Of a stretch of 64,000 nucleotides of DNA, positions 8,926 through 17,307 are shown piece after piece; position 1 is the first letter of the stretch; the number at the start of each line of letters is the position of its first letter. Position numbers and translations under genes: made by a program. The notes below the pieces were generated by a model that was not told the DNA's origin, did not search any database, and worked only from the letters and a program-made list of their open reading frames with translations. Origin of the DNA: Pseudomonas svalbardensis (GTDB lineage: Bacteria; Pseudomonadota; Gammaproteobacteria; Pseudomonadales; Pseudomonadaceae). Where the stretch lies: NCBI RefSeq assembly GCF_030053115.1, contig NZ_CP125619.1:3049501-3113500 (forward strand). The letters are read 5' to 3'.

Positions 8926-9690
8926 ATGCCATCCAAGAGTTTTCTGCCGGGTCTCATCCTGGTGTTCTGCGCTGTCGTGTCGATTTGTTCGGTTGCTGCC
9001 GAGCGAAGAGCGCCAACGCAAAGTAACAGCGCATCAACCACCCTGATCGAAACCGCCTCGCGGCAGTATGAAAGTGGACAGTTGGATCAGGCCGCTGCCA
9101 CGCTGGAGCGTGCCCTGCATATCCAGCCGAACAATCCCGCGACGCTGCATTACCTCGGTGTGTTGCGTCTTCAGCAGGGGCAGTACCAGCAGGCTAAAAC
9201 GTTGGCGGCGCGCTCGAACATGCGGGTTGGGCGCAACGTCGAGCTACGCAACCGCAACTTCCAATTGATCCAGGCGGCGCAGCAGGCCCAGTCTTCGAGT
9301 ACCCCACCCATAGCCAAAGAGAATCTGGTCGCAGTACCGAAGGGGCTGGAAGAGGAATCCCAAAGGCGCCGCGAAGCAGAAACGGCCGTTGCTGAACAAT
9401 CCACTCCGGGCACTGGGCGCGACGCTGGCAACTCCGCCCGCACAAAGGCAGATTGGGTATCGGATTCACCGACGGCTGGCAGACCTGGGCCCGAAGGAAA
9501 ATTGCAAATGGCTTCCGTCGAGCCAGAGCCCGCATACGATGAAGTTGAGATTCCCCGCGGTCATATGCCGCCTCCGGGGAAATGCCGAATCTGGTTTCCT
9601 GGTCGCCCGCCAGGGCATCAGCCCGCACCCGGCAAATGCAAGAAGTTGCGATATCGGGTTCCGTCAGGGGCCTATTTGGTGCGGGGTTGA
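8926..9690 (+). CDS. Exported TPR-containing protein with Pro/Gly-rich C-terminus
   Basis: 254 residues from the ATG at 8926, which starts a convincing signal peptide (hydrophobic LILVFCAVVSICSVAA); the frame is open to 8860. Residues about 40-110 hold two TPR-like helix pairs (YESGQLDQAAATLERALHIQP and YLGVLRLQQGQYQQAKTLA). The tail carries a twice-repeated PPGKCRIW / PGKCKKLR element with paired cysteines, of a kind I have seen in exported Pseudomonas proteins of unknown function. A different frame at 8766-8860 encodes a lipoprotein-like leader (LVTTAVAAGTSGC), so the original N-terminus may have been altered by a frameshift. Function unknown; protein-protein scaffolding in the periplasm is plausible. 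Confidence 0.65.
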   Translation: MPSKSFLPGLILVFCAVVSICSVAAERRAPTQSNSASTTLIETASRQYESGQLDQAAATLERALHIQPNNPATLHYLGVLRLQQGQYQQAKTLAARSNMRVGRNVELRNRNFQLIQAAQQAQSSSTPPIAKENLVAVPKGLEEESQRRREAETAVAEQSTPGTGRDAGNSARTKADWVSDSPTAGRPGPEGKLQMASVEPEPAYDEVEIPRGHMPPPGKCRIWFPGRPPGHQPAPGKCKKLRYRVPSGAYLVRG

Positions 9691-9872
9691 GTTTCCGAGT
9701 GTCTACTTGTGGCCTATTTAGTTGAAAAGGTGGGATTTTAGCTGGCCTGAACTCAGGCACGACCACCATCGTAGAACCTACTCACTACATTGAAAGGTTT
9801 CTCAGCTCTTCATTGACCTTTGCTGCTCTGTTATTGGGTTGGTTTGAGGTTTTTTGCTTAGTGCAGGCGCGC

Positions 9873-10067
9873 CTATCCTGTGACCGGTGGCCCTTGAGAT
9901 GTAAATTTGGCCAGCCGTCGCAGGTTCTGCACCGCGGCGGCCAGCTTGAACTCATCGGTCGCGCGACTCATGTCACGTAGTCTCAGGCTATCCAATTTCA
10001 GGATGCGCTTGAGGTGGGCAAACAACATTTCGACCTTTTTACGTTCGTGGCTAGAGCGCACGTACAC
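9873..10067 (-). pseudogene. Tail of an IS1182/IS5-like transposase
   Basis: The minus strand encodes RKKVEMLFAHLKRILKLDSLRLRD followed by EFKLAAAVQNLRRLAKF, the typical C-terminal end of IS1182-type DDE transposases (glutamate of the catalytic triad within KVEMLFAHLK). Nothing of the remaining transposase is visible upstream, so the element is a remnant. It signals earlier transposition next to the frameshifted genes that follow. Confidence 0.7.
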
Positions 10068-10286
10068 AGGTGTCGCTGCGATTCGAAGACTACAAGGAGC
10101 AGCGTCTGCACAACGCTTTCAATTGTCGCTTGCCGAGGGAGTTCAGGCGCTTGGCAATAGCATTATTTGAACAAGGCGTTGGCGTCCGTTTTTGTGGGGG
10201 CAAGCCCAGTTTGAGACGTTAGCTGTACAAAATAATAATTTGGTATAACTTTTAAAGGCGCCCATTGAGTTTTACTGAGGTCTTGC

Positions 10287-10839
10287 ATGACTATGCAGAC
10301 GGATCGCTTAATCCGCCGCGTTATCTGTCTTGTTCTGATGCTCCAGAGTGCAGAACTATTTGCTGATTGGCGTGAGGCTTTACCCGATGCTCGTCTGTTG
10401 GGTAGCGGGGATATGCGAGTATTTGGTTTTTCCATCTACAGCGCGCATTTCTGGAGCCCACGCCTGATTGCCGGTGAACCGCTGGGTGCAGATGTGCCTT
10501 TTGCGCTGGAGTTGACCTACAGTCGCGCTATTAGTCGCGATGATCTGGTCGAGGCCAGCATCAAGGAAATCCGTCGCCTGTCACCCAACTCCCTGAATTC
10601 AGAGCTGATGGCTCGCTGGGAGTGGGAAATGCAGCAAGCGTTTGTCGATGTGGGCGCAGGTGACCGCATCACCGGAGTCTATATGCCTGGAGAGGGCGCA
10701 CGTTTTTACGTCGGCGAGAACCTACAGCATGTGGTGAGGGATGATGCGTTCGCCAAAGCCTTTTTTTGCGATCTGGCTTGACCCCCGAACACGTAACCCG
10801 GAGCTGCGCGCCCAATTGCTGGGCGCAGCTAAACCCTGA
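10287..10839 (+). pseudogene. Chalcone-isomerase-like exported protein, frameshifted in a T-tract
   Basis: The frame starting at 10287 has a signal peptide (VICLVLMLQSAELFA) and the body of a bacterial chalcone-isomerase-fold protein (FGFSIYSAHFWSPRL; MPGEGARFYVGENLQHVV). After AKAFF it runs out of frame and stops at 10781. Removing one T from the seven-T run at 10761-10767 restores AIWLDPRTRNPELRAQLLGA and a stop at 10837-10839, the expected end of the family. The gene is therefore broken by a homopolymer indel, or decoded by slippage, or affected by a sequencing error. In pseudomonads it is usually followed by a DUF3833 gene, as here. Confidence 0.75.
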
Positions 10840-10858
10840 GGTCGTTGAGCAAATGCAC

Positions 10859-11190
10859 ATGTTGAAGATATGGATAATGCTGCTATGCATTGGCCTTGCG
10901 AGTTGAGCCGGGTAGATGTGCATACCTACAGCCAGGAGACGCCCAAGCTTGAGTTGCGCGAATTCTTCGAGGGCCGGGTCGAAGCTTGGGGTATGTTTCA
11001 AAAGCGTTCAGGCGAGGTCACCAAGCGCTTTCACGTGGAGATCAATGGCCACTCCGAAGGTAGCAGACTGATACTCGACGAATCATTTACTTACAGCGAT
11101 GGTACTAAGCAAAAACGAGTGTGGACGCTAACCCCTGTTGGCCCTAGTCAATGGCGCGGAACTGCTGGCGACGTGGTGGGCGAGGCGCTG
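10859..11190 (+). pseudogene. DUF3833 lipoprotein gene, frameshifted and truncated
   Basis: An ATG at 10859 opens a lipoprotein leader (MLKIWIMLLCIGLAS) that hits a stop exactly at the expected lipobox cysteine. One missing base there would restore C-S-R-V-D-V-H and continue through LELREFFEGRVEAWGMFQKRSG, VEINGHSEGSRLILDESFTYSDG and a WTLTPVGPSQWRGTAGDVVGEA segment, all typical of DUF3833. Downstream the family's C-terminal half is missing and is replaced by the end of an mvaT-like gene. The gene is thus broken twice. It normally forms a pair with the chalcone-isomerase-like gene just upstream. Confidence 0.7.
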
Positions 11191-11224
11191 GTCGTCGTGC
11201 TCCAGCTGTCCAGTCGCAATTGGG

Positions 11225-11377
11225 TACGCGCACGCCACGCCACGCTAGGTGAAGGTCTACAAAAATCCAGAGTACGGCGAAGTCGTCGAAACCAAAGGCG
11301 GCAACCACAAAACGCTGAAGGAATGGAAAGCGAAATACGGCTCTGACTCTGTCGAGTCCTCCTGGCTGACCAAGTGA
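11225..11377 (+). pseudogene. C-terminal domain of an MvaT/MvaU-type H-NS protein (first remnant)
   Basis: In one frame the DNA encodes VKVYKNPEYGEVVETKGGNH, then KTLKEWKAKYG and a WLTK-stop. This is the AT-hook-like DNA-binding domain of the Pseudomonas xenogeneic silencers MvaT/MvaU (the K-G-G-N minor-groove loop is intact). The oligomerisation domain is missing and an in-frame stop precedes the fragment, so it cannot make a full protein. Immediately downstream are a terminator-like stretch and the left end of an IS4-family copy. Confidence 0.75.
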
Positions 11378-11411
11378 GTTTGGTTTGAGTACAAAAAAGG
11401 CCCAAGAAGGG

Positions 11412-11808
11412 TAATGCCGATCAGTTAAGCCCTCTTGCTTGACCTTTGGCCGCAAGAAATCAAAATCCGATGCCTGTACTGGCATCGGATTTTTTTATGC
11501 GTCTCGCTCGGGCCCTAGAACTGACCCACAATATCGCCTCCACCCCTAACTCAATCGAGGGACTGGATTCTTTACTCGATCCATCTTTGGTCGAGCAGGC
11601 ACTTGAACAGGCCGGCGTGGCGACCCTGCGCAAGCGGCGTTTGCCGCTGGAAATGATGCTTTGGTGCGTGATCTCCATGGCGTTCTTTCGACGCATGTCG
11701 GCCTGGGATGTGGTCAGCCGCATGAACATCATGCTGCCGGGACAACGTCCGCTGGTGGCGCCCAGCGCCGTAGTCCAGGCCCGTCAGCGATTAGGCAGCG
11801 AAGCTGTG
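11412..11808 (+). mobile_element. IS4-family element, left-end fragment (first copy)
   Basis: From TAATGCCGATCAG onward the sequence is nearly identical to the second copy at 11900-12927 for about 390 bp. It encodes the first ~100 residues of an IS4-type transposase ([40 protein letters not shown]), then jumps into the tail of an mvaT-like gene. It carries no catalytic residues. The reading frame from 11446 to 11865 is therefore a chimera of transposase N-terminus and MvaT C-terminus. Confidence 0.85.
11464..11496 (+). terminator. Intrinsic terminator at the IS4 left end, just before the transposase start (copy 1)
   Basis: An 11-base stem AATCCGATGCC / GGCATCGGATT with loop TGTACT is followed directly by T's and then the ATG of the transposase. 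It is a strong intrinsic terminator placed between any outside promoter and the transposase. The same structure occurs in the second copy at 11952-11984. Confidence 0.8.
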
Positions 11809-11865
11809 AAAGAGTGGAAAGCTAAATACGGCGCCGATAAAGTCGAGTCCTGGCTGGCCAAGTGA
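11809..11865 (+). pseudogene. Last 18 codons of a second mvaT-like gene fused to the IS4 fragment
   Basis: The frame reads KEWKAKYGADKVESWLAK then stop, the terminal segment of MvaT/MvaU, differing in sequence from the remnant at 11225-11377, so it comes from another paralogue or allele. It is joined in frame to the truncated transposase at about 11806. After its stop there is a terminator-like GGGCCC..GGGCT stretch and then the second IS4 copy, the same arrangement as in the first remnant. Confidence 0.7.
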
Positions 11866-11951
11866 TACTGGCTTGAGTTGAAAAAGGGCCCGTGAGGGCT
11901 AATGCCGATCAGTTAAGCCCTCTCGCTTGACCTTTGGCCGCAAGAAATCAA

Positions 11952-11984
11952 AATCCGATGCCTGTACTGGCATCGGATTTTTTT
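11952..11984 (+). terminator. Intrinsic terminator at the IS4 left end (copy 2)
   Basis: Same 11-base stem, TGTACT loop and T-run as at 11464-11496, directly abutting the transposase ATG at 11985. This placement shields the transposase from read-through transcription of neighbouring genes. Confidence 0.8.
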
Positions 11985-12927
11985 ATGCGTCTCGCTCGGG
12001 CCCTGGAACTGACCCACAATATCGCCTCCACCCCTAACTCAATCGAGGGACTGGATTCTTTACTCGATCCATCTTTGGTCGAGCAGGCACTTGAACAGGC
12101 CGGCGTGGCGACCCTGCGCAAGCGGCGTTTGCCACTGGAAATGATGCTCTGGTGCGTGATCTCCATGGCCTTCTTTCGCCGCATGTCGGCGTGGGATGTG
12201 GTCAGCCGCATGAACATCATGCTGCCGGGCCAACGTCCATTGGTGGCACCCAGCGCTGTGGTTCAAGCCCGTCAGAGATTGGGCTGCGAGGCTGTACGAC
12301 AAGTCTTCCATCTGACTCAGAAAAGTTGGCATGAGGCCGTGGATCACCCAACTTGGGCAGGCTTGCGTTTGCTGGGGGTCGACGGTGTCGTATGGCGAAC
12401 GCCCGATACACCCGAAAATCGGGCGCGCTACGATTCCGCCAGCAACCAGCATGGCGACACCGGTTTCCCCCAGGTGCGCATGGTCTGCCAAATGGAGTTG
12501 ACCAGCCACATGCTGATCGGCAGCGCGTTGGATGGCTATCGCAGCAACGAAATGAAACTGGCGGAGCAACTGATCGAAACCACGCCCGATCACTCGCTGA
12601 CGCTGTTCGATCGCGGTTTTTACTCCTTGGGTTTGCTGCATCAGTGGCAGCAAGCAGGCATCGAGCGACATTGGCTGATGCCTCTGCGCAAAGGTGCGCA
12701 GTACGAAGTGATTCAGCGCTTGGGGCGCCAGGACGCTGTGGTCTCGTTGAGCACTTCGCCGCAGGCCCGCACGCAATGGCCGGGGCTGCCGGAGCGCCTG
12801 ACCGCGCGATTGCTGAGCAAAACCGTCAAGGGCAAGGTTTGTCAGATCCTGACGTCGATGGCCGATCCGCTACGCTTCCCGTCCGACGAAATCGTCGACC
12901 TGTACAGCCAGCGATGGGAGATCGAAT
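11985..12927 (+). pseudogene. IS4-family transposase, C-terminally truncated
   Basis: About 314 codons remain from the ATG after the terminator hairpin. The N-terminal helical domain, the first catalytic Asp ([13 protein letters not shown]), the second ([13 protein letters not shown]) and the YSQRWEIE box with the catalytic Glu (Y-2-R-3-E signature of IS4) are all visible. The reading frame continues 13 codons into the IS66 left end before stopping at 12968. All three DDE residues are present but the C-terminal domain and the right inverted repeat are lost, so the element cannot move on its own. Confidence 0.85.
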
Positions 12928-13028
12928 GTAAGCGTCCGGCCATGTCACCTTCAAAACTCCAGCATTAAGGGCGATGGTGTCCGCGTATTTTTAAGCGGAC
13001 GCGATCACCCTTAATCGCCAGGATTTCC

Positions 13029-13346
13029 ATGCGCCAACGAAGCTCTTATCCCAAACCGTTCAAAGCCCAGGTCGTTCAGGAATGCCTTCAGCCCGGGGCC
13101 ACCGTTTCAAGCGTTGCCATCGCTCACGGCATCAACGCCAACGTCATTCGTAAATGGCTGCCGCTTTACCGGCATACCTCAGTTGCCGCGTTGCCTGCGT
13201 TTGTCCCGTTGAAGGCTCCGCCTAAGCGGCCGTCGGAGGCATCGGCGATCATCGAGATACCCGTTGGCGAACAAGCCATCGCAGTGAAGTGGCCAGTTTC
13301 CGATCCTGATGGGTGCGCTCGATTTATTCGAGAGCTTGCCAAGTGA
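13029..13346 (+). CDS. tnpA: IS66 accessory protein TnpA
   Basis: 105 residues with the helix-turn-helix of IS66/IS3 OrfA proteins (SYPKPFKAQVVQECLQPGA, VAIAHGINANVIRKWLPLYR). It is needed, with TnpB, for IS66 transposition and probably binds the inverted repeats. Its last codon overlaps the GTG start of tnpB (GTGA), showing coupled translation. The gene starts 100 bp inside the left inverted repeat. Confidence 0.92.
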   Translation: MRQRSSYPKPFKAQVVQECLQPGATVSSVAIAHGINANVIRKWLPLYRHTSVAALPAFVPLKAPPKRPSEASAIIEIPVGEQAIAVKWPVSDPDGCARFIRELAK

Positions 13347-13678
13347 TCCGCATAGACGCCATCTGGCTCGCCACCGAGCCCATGGATATGCGCGCGGGTA
13401 CCGAGACTGCGCTGGCCAGAGTGATCGCAGTATTCGGTGCGGCGAAGCCGCACTGTGCTTATCTGTTTGCCAATCGCAGGGCTAACCGAATGAAAGTCCT
13501 GGTTCATGACGGAATTGGTGTTTGGCTGGCGGCACGGCGGTTGAACCAAGGCAAATTCCACTGGCCAGGCATTCGCCAAGGTTGCGAGATGGAGCTGGAT
13601 GCCGAGCAACTTCGGGCGTTGGTGCTCGGTCTACCTTGGCAACGTGTTGGCGTTGGCGGCGTAATTACACTGCTTTAA
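13343..13678 (+). CDS. tnpB: IS66 accessory protein TnpB (Orf2)
   Basis: 111 residues from the GTG overlapping the tnpA stop by 4 bp; an upstream in-frame start at 13313 would overlap tnpA and is unlikely. The body (IWLATEPMDMRAGTETALARV, then VLVHDGIGVWLAARRLNQGKF) is the signature of IS66 Orf2 proteins. Its exact role in transposition is not known. A 62-bp spacer separates it from the transposase gene. Confidence 0.93.
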   Translation: MIRIDAIWLATEPMDMRAGTETALARVIAVFGAAKPHCAYLFANRRANRMKVLVHDGIGVWLAARRLNQGKFHWPGIRQGCEMELDAEQLRALVLGLPWQRVGVGGVITLL

Positions 13679-13740
13679 AAGTTTTAATTTTGCTTCTTGG
13701 CCTACTGCCGTAGGCGGTCTGCTTTGGTAAAATCCACGGC

Positions 13741-15267
13741 ATGACTTCCTTGCCCAACCTCGACCAAATGACCCCCGACCAACTGCGCGCCCTCGCTGCG
13801 CAGTTGATGTCGAAGGTCGACACCATGGGCAGAAAGATCCACCGCGATCAAACCATCATCGAACAGCTGACCCACGAGATCGCGATCCTCAAGCGGCACC
13901 GGTTTGCCAAACGCAGCGAGCAGATCAGTCCTGAACAAGGCAGCTTGCTCGACGATCTGCTCAACACCGACCTTGAGGCTATCGACGCCGAGCTGACGGC
14001 ACTGCTTCCGGCTCCTGCTCCAGAAGAGGCGCGCCAAAAACCAAAGCGCGCGCCACTGCCGCCGCAGTTTCCACGCACCGTCATTCATCACGAACCAGAA
14101 AGCACTCAGTGCACTTGCGGCTGCCAACTCCAGCGCATCGGCGAGGACATCAGCGAGAAGCTCGATTACACGCCGGGCGTGTTCACTGTTGAACAGCATG
14201 TGCGTGGGAAGTGGGCCTGCCGTCAGTGCGAAACACTGATCCAGGCACCGGTACCGGCCCAAGTGATCGACAAGGGCATCCCAACTGCGGGCCTGATCGC
14301 GCATGTGTTGGTGGCGAAGTTCGCTGACCACTTGCCGCTGTATCGGCAGGAGAAAATCTTCGGGCGCGCTGGTTTAGCGATCCCGCGCTCCACACTAGCT
14401 CAATGGGTTGGACAAACAGGTGTACAGCTTCAGCCATTAGTTGATGCCTTGCGAGAAGCCGTCCTGGCGCAGCAAGTTGTCCACGCCGATGAGACGCCGG
14501 TGCAGATGCTTGCGCCCGGAGAGAAGAAAACTCACCGCGCTTATGTCTGGGCTTACTGCACCACGCCGTTTTCGGCGCTTAAGGCAGTGGTTTATGACTT
14601 CAGCCCGAGCCGCGCCGGTGAGCATGCGCGTAACTTCCTCGGCGCGTGGAATGGCAAGCTGGTGTGCGACGACTTTGCTGGTTACAAAGCTGGGTTTGAG
14701 AAAGGCATGATCGAAATCGGCTGCATGGCTCACGCCCGCCGCAAGTTTTTCGATCTGCATGTCGCGAATAAAAGTCAGTTGGCAGAACAGGCGCTGCACT
14801 CGATTGGCGGTTTGTACGAAGTTGAGCGGCAAGTGCGAGACATGAGTGATGGAGATCGCTGTCGAATACGGCAAGAAAAAGCGGCGCCGCTGGCCAAAGC
14901 ACTGCACGACTGGATGTTGGCCCAGCGCGATCTTGTGCCCAATGGATCAGCAACGGCCAAAGCCTTGGATTACAGCCTTAAACGCTGGGTAGCGCTGACG
15001 CGCTACCTGGTCGATGGGGCGGTGCCCATAGACAACAATCCAGTCGAAAACCAGATCAGGCCGTGGGCACTTGGACGCTCGAACTGGTTGTTTGCTGGAT
15101 CGCTTCGCAGCGGCAAACGGGCAGCGGCGATTATGAGTTTGATCCAGTCGGCACGTATGAATGGGCACGATCCGTATGCCTATCTCAAAGATGTGCTGAC
15201 GCGGCTGCCGACGCAGCGGGCGAGTGAGATCGACCAACTGCTGCCGCATCAGTGGGTATCTGCCTGA
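13741..15267 (+). CDS. tnpC: IS66 transposase TnpC
   Basis: 508 residues, full length for the family. N-terminal leucine-rich coiled coil (to about residue 60), a CTCGCQL/CRQCE zinc-binding region near 120-165, and a DDE catalytic core: VHADETPVQ (first Asp), LVCDDFAGYKA (second Asp) and PIDNNPVENQIRPWALGRSNW (Glu). The gene looks intact, so this IS66 copy could be active. It ends 31 bp before the right inverted repeat terminus. Confidence 0.95.
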   Translation: MTSLPNLDQMTPDQLRALAAQLMSKVDTMGRKIHRDQTIIEQLTHEIAILKRHRFAKRSEQISPEQGSLLDDLLNTDLEAIDAELTALLPAPAPEEARQKPKRAPLPPQFPRTVIHHEPESTQCTCGCQLQRIGEDISEKLDYTPGVFTVEQHVRGKWACRQCETLIQAPVPAQVIDKGIPTAGLIAHVLVAKFADHLPLYRQEKIFGRAGLAIPRSTLAQWVGQTGVQLQPLVDALREAVLAQQVVHADETPVQMLAPGEKKTHRAYVWAYCTTPFSALKAVVYDFSPSRAGEHARNFLGAWNGKLVCDDFAGYKAGFEKGMIEIGCMAHARRKFFDLHVANKSQLAEQALHSIGGLYEVERQVRDMSDGDRCRIRQEKAAPLAKALHDWMLAQRDLVPNGSATAKALDYSLKRWVALTRYLVDGAVPIDNNPVENQIRPWALGRSNWLFAGSLRSGKRAAAIMSLIQSARMNGHDPYAYLKDVLTRLPTQRASEIDQLLPHQWVSA

Positions 15268-15294
15268 GTCATGCAAGGTGACTTCGGCGGACGC

Positions 15295-15645
15295 TTACCT
15301 TGGGACGGCTCGCAAAGCAATTCCGCCGAACGACACACTAGCATCCACATAGCGCAATGCGGATTTCATGTCCTTCCAGCCTACATAACCCATCAAGCCC
15401 TTGATGTCCCAACCGTTCGCAGAGGCCCAGGTTGCAAAGCCACGCCGCATTGAGTGGCTGCTATACAGCTCCGCTGGCAATCCTGCCTCTTTGAAAATGC
15501 GGCGCAGCACCGGGATCAGGCTATGCGGCTGCATGGCTTTGCCTGACAGATTGCCCCAGCGATCAATCCGCTGGAACACCGGGCCTTTCGCGATCCCGGT
15601 AACTGTTATCCAGTTGATGTAGGCCTCCAGCCTAGTTGCAGCCAC
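15295..15645 (-). pseudogene. C-terminal half of a tyrosine recombinase, cut by IS66
   Basis: About 116 codons with SSHSMRRGFATWASANGW (H-x-x-R) and GYVGWKDMKSALRYVDAS (late H/W position and catalytic Tyr). The N-terminal half with the first catalytic Arg is missing. The stop codon is created by the IS66 inverted repeat (TAA within GTAAGC), so the natural C-terminus was also removed. It belongs to another recombinase family than the 15740 and 19802 genes. Confidence 0.75.
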
Positions 15646-15739
15646 GGATCTTTGAGAGGCGGATGAGGAGCCGTTTGGGAAATAGCTTCATCACGATGCC
15701 CGGAAAGGGATCGATCAGATCGAGTATCCGGGACTTTCT

Positions 15740-17074
15740 TTAACCTCTGTCGCGCATCCCTATGCCTCGCACCGAACGACTGCGCTCCTGGTCGTGCGAG
15801 TGGTAGTAGACATCCTGAGTTGTGCTGAGACTGCTATGACGCAAGTCCATCTGCAGATCCTTGGGACTTCGCAGCGGCGCATCGAGCGTCGCAGAGGTAT
15901 GTCTGAGCCAGTGCGCGGAAGCCACCCGCAGACTATTCGTCTCGTGCTCGCCGCGCTCCTCCTCGCGCATCCGCGCCAACGCGTTATCGAATACCGATTG
16001 GAGGAGGGCGCGCACCTGCCGACCGGAGAGCCCTGGACGACCACGCAGAGTCATGAGCAGAGGCGTCTGTTCATTCCACTCAGGCAGCGGAGACAGCCCA
16101 ACAAAACGCCGGTAGCGCGTCAGATACTTGGAAATATACTCTTCCCTGACCGCGACCTTCCCGGCCTTGTTACCTTTCCCGATCACGTGGTACCACCAGT
16201 TGCCCTCAGGATCGAGTCGGAAATCACCCATGACCGGATGCCAGTTCGGTCTGCCGACGATGTCGGACACCCGCAGATACATAGCGAACAAGGTCGCGAC
16301 AATGAACAAGGTGCGCTCATGCCGGACGGGTTCCTCAACAGCCATATGCTCAGCGGTTTCCAGCACATAGTCCCACTGCAAAGGGGTCAGAGCACGGTTT
16401 GTCCCTTCCTCCTGAGGGGTTCCACGGCTGAGGCTTTTCTTCTTGATCATCCGGAAAGGGTTGGCTGCAACCGTTCCGTCTTCAACCATGTACTCAAAGA
16501 AACGGCTGCAAATCGTGTAAATCTGGTTAATGGTGCTTTGGGAAGCCTTGTATCGCGTGACGACACCGGGAGCCGCGCCAATCTCTACATCCTGGGAGGC
16601 ATCGTCTGGAGCCGGTGTCAGTCCGTCCGATGAATCCTTAGTACATTTTAGGCTGAATGGTCTCCATTTTGGATTCGGAATGACGGGCTCACCCCACGCT
16701 GATTCGGTATGGTCACAAGTCACGAACCGACCGCGCACAATTGGGCCTATCCACTCAGCGGGAGGATTACGGCAAAACTCCAGATAATCTTCAGCATCTT
16801 GTCGTTTGAGCTGAGAGAAAGCTTTTTGCCTTATGATAAGTGCCCATAACAGCAACCGCTCGACATGAGTTCTATAAGAAGTGAAAGTCAGGCTGTTGTC
16901 CGAAAAAGCACGAAGAAATTCCCGAGTCGTCAGATAACCCTTGTTGGCCTCCACTAACGCGGGAAAATTTTCAATATACTGGCGAATGCAAGTCATACTA
17001 GGTTCACGCAAACTAAAGTCCATATCAATGAAAATTTCATAGGTCTCAAAAATAGGCATTGGTTGCGTAGACAT
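15740..17074 (-). CDS. Tyrosine recombinase (left member of an inverted pair)
   Basis: 444 residues. N-terminal SAM-like domain (FLRAFSDNSLTFTSYRTHVERLLLWAL), then the catalytic domain with MYLRVSDIVGR (Arg I), HWLRHTSATLDAP (H-x-x-R) and DLRHSSLSTTQDVYYHS (His and nucleophilic Tyr). It is clearly homologous to the 19802-21211 gene over its whole length and points the opposite way across a 2.7-kb AT-rich spacer. All active-site residues are present. Such full-length recombinases usually mobilise genomic islands or transposon-like elements; substrate sites may be the repeats in the spacer. Confidence 0.88.
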   Translation of the reverse strand: MSTQPMPIFETYEIFIDMDFSLREPSMTCIRQYIENFPALVEANKGYLTTREFLRAFSDNSLTFTSYRTHVERLLLWALIIRQKAFSQLKRQDAEDYLEFCRNPPAEWIGPIVRGRFVTCDHTESAWGEPVIPNPKWRPFSLKCTKDSSDGLTPAPDDASQDVEIGAAPGVVTRYKASQSTINQIYTICSRFFEYMVEDGTVAANPFRMIKKKSLSRGTPQEEGTNRALTPLQWDYVLETAEHMAVEEPVRHERTLFIVATLFAMYLRVSDIVGRPNWHPVMGDFRLDPEGNWWYHVIGKGNKAGKVAVREEYISKYLTRYRRFVGLSPLPEWNEQTPLLMTLRGRPGLSGRQVRALLQSVFDNALARMREEERGEHETNSLRVASAHWLRHTSATLDAPLRSPKDLQMDLRHSSLSTTQDVYYHSHDQERSRSVRGIGMRDRG

Positions 17075-17307
17075 CTTGGTGCACTACCGTATGATTTGGC
17101 TGTGATTGGAAACTTCCAGTAATGGAAGTAACTGGAAGTTGGGGCAGGGCAGCTGCATTATCCATCTCCCCTAATTTGAACTGGTTGATATTGCTCGATG
17201 GTAGCCCCTGAAAGACACCGTTGCAACTACCCTTGCTCAGCGGAGATAATTTTAAGCTCCAGCTTGACAAAGGTTTTAAATATGAATTAAAGCGATTGCC
17301 TTGTTGG

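Larger units (their letters stand above)
11900..12927 (+). mobile_element. IS4-family element (second copy), right end removed at the IS66 border
   Basis: The left end at 11900 matches that of the first copy (TAATGCCGATCAG). The element is intact through the transposase up to codon EIE at 12927, where the IS66 inverted repeat starts. The C-terminal part of the transposase and the right inverted repeat are absent. No remaining part of the element is seen on the far side of IS66, so it was not simply split by the insertion. Confidence 0.85.
12928..15298 (+). mobile_element. Complete IS66-family insertion sequence
   Basis: Terminal inverted repeats begin GTAAGCGTCCG at 12928 and end with the reverse complement at 15298; the two ends match at about 21 of the first 25 positions, including GTCACCTT. 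The 2371 bp contain tnpA, tnpB and tnpC in the usual order. The flanking octamers differ (GATCGAAT on the left, CTTGGGAC on the right), so the 8-bp duplication expected for IS66 is missing. Left is an IS4 transposase, right is an unrelated integrase, so the DNA between was lost or recombined. Confidence 0.92.

Noticed and set aside
8766..9026. Lipoprotein-like leader followed by a frame overlapping the TPR gene
   Set aside because: Only the first 20 residues are convincing; treated as a possible ancestral start of the TPR gene, not as a gene.
15794..16633. 279-codon plus-strand frame inside the left recombinase
   Set aside because: Antisense to a recombinase with intact catalytic motifs.
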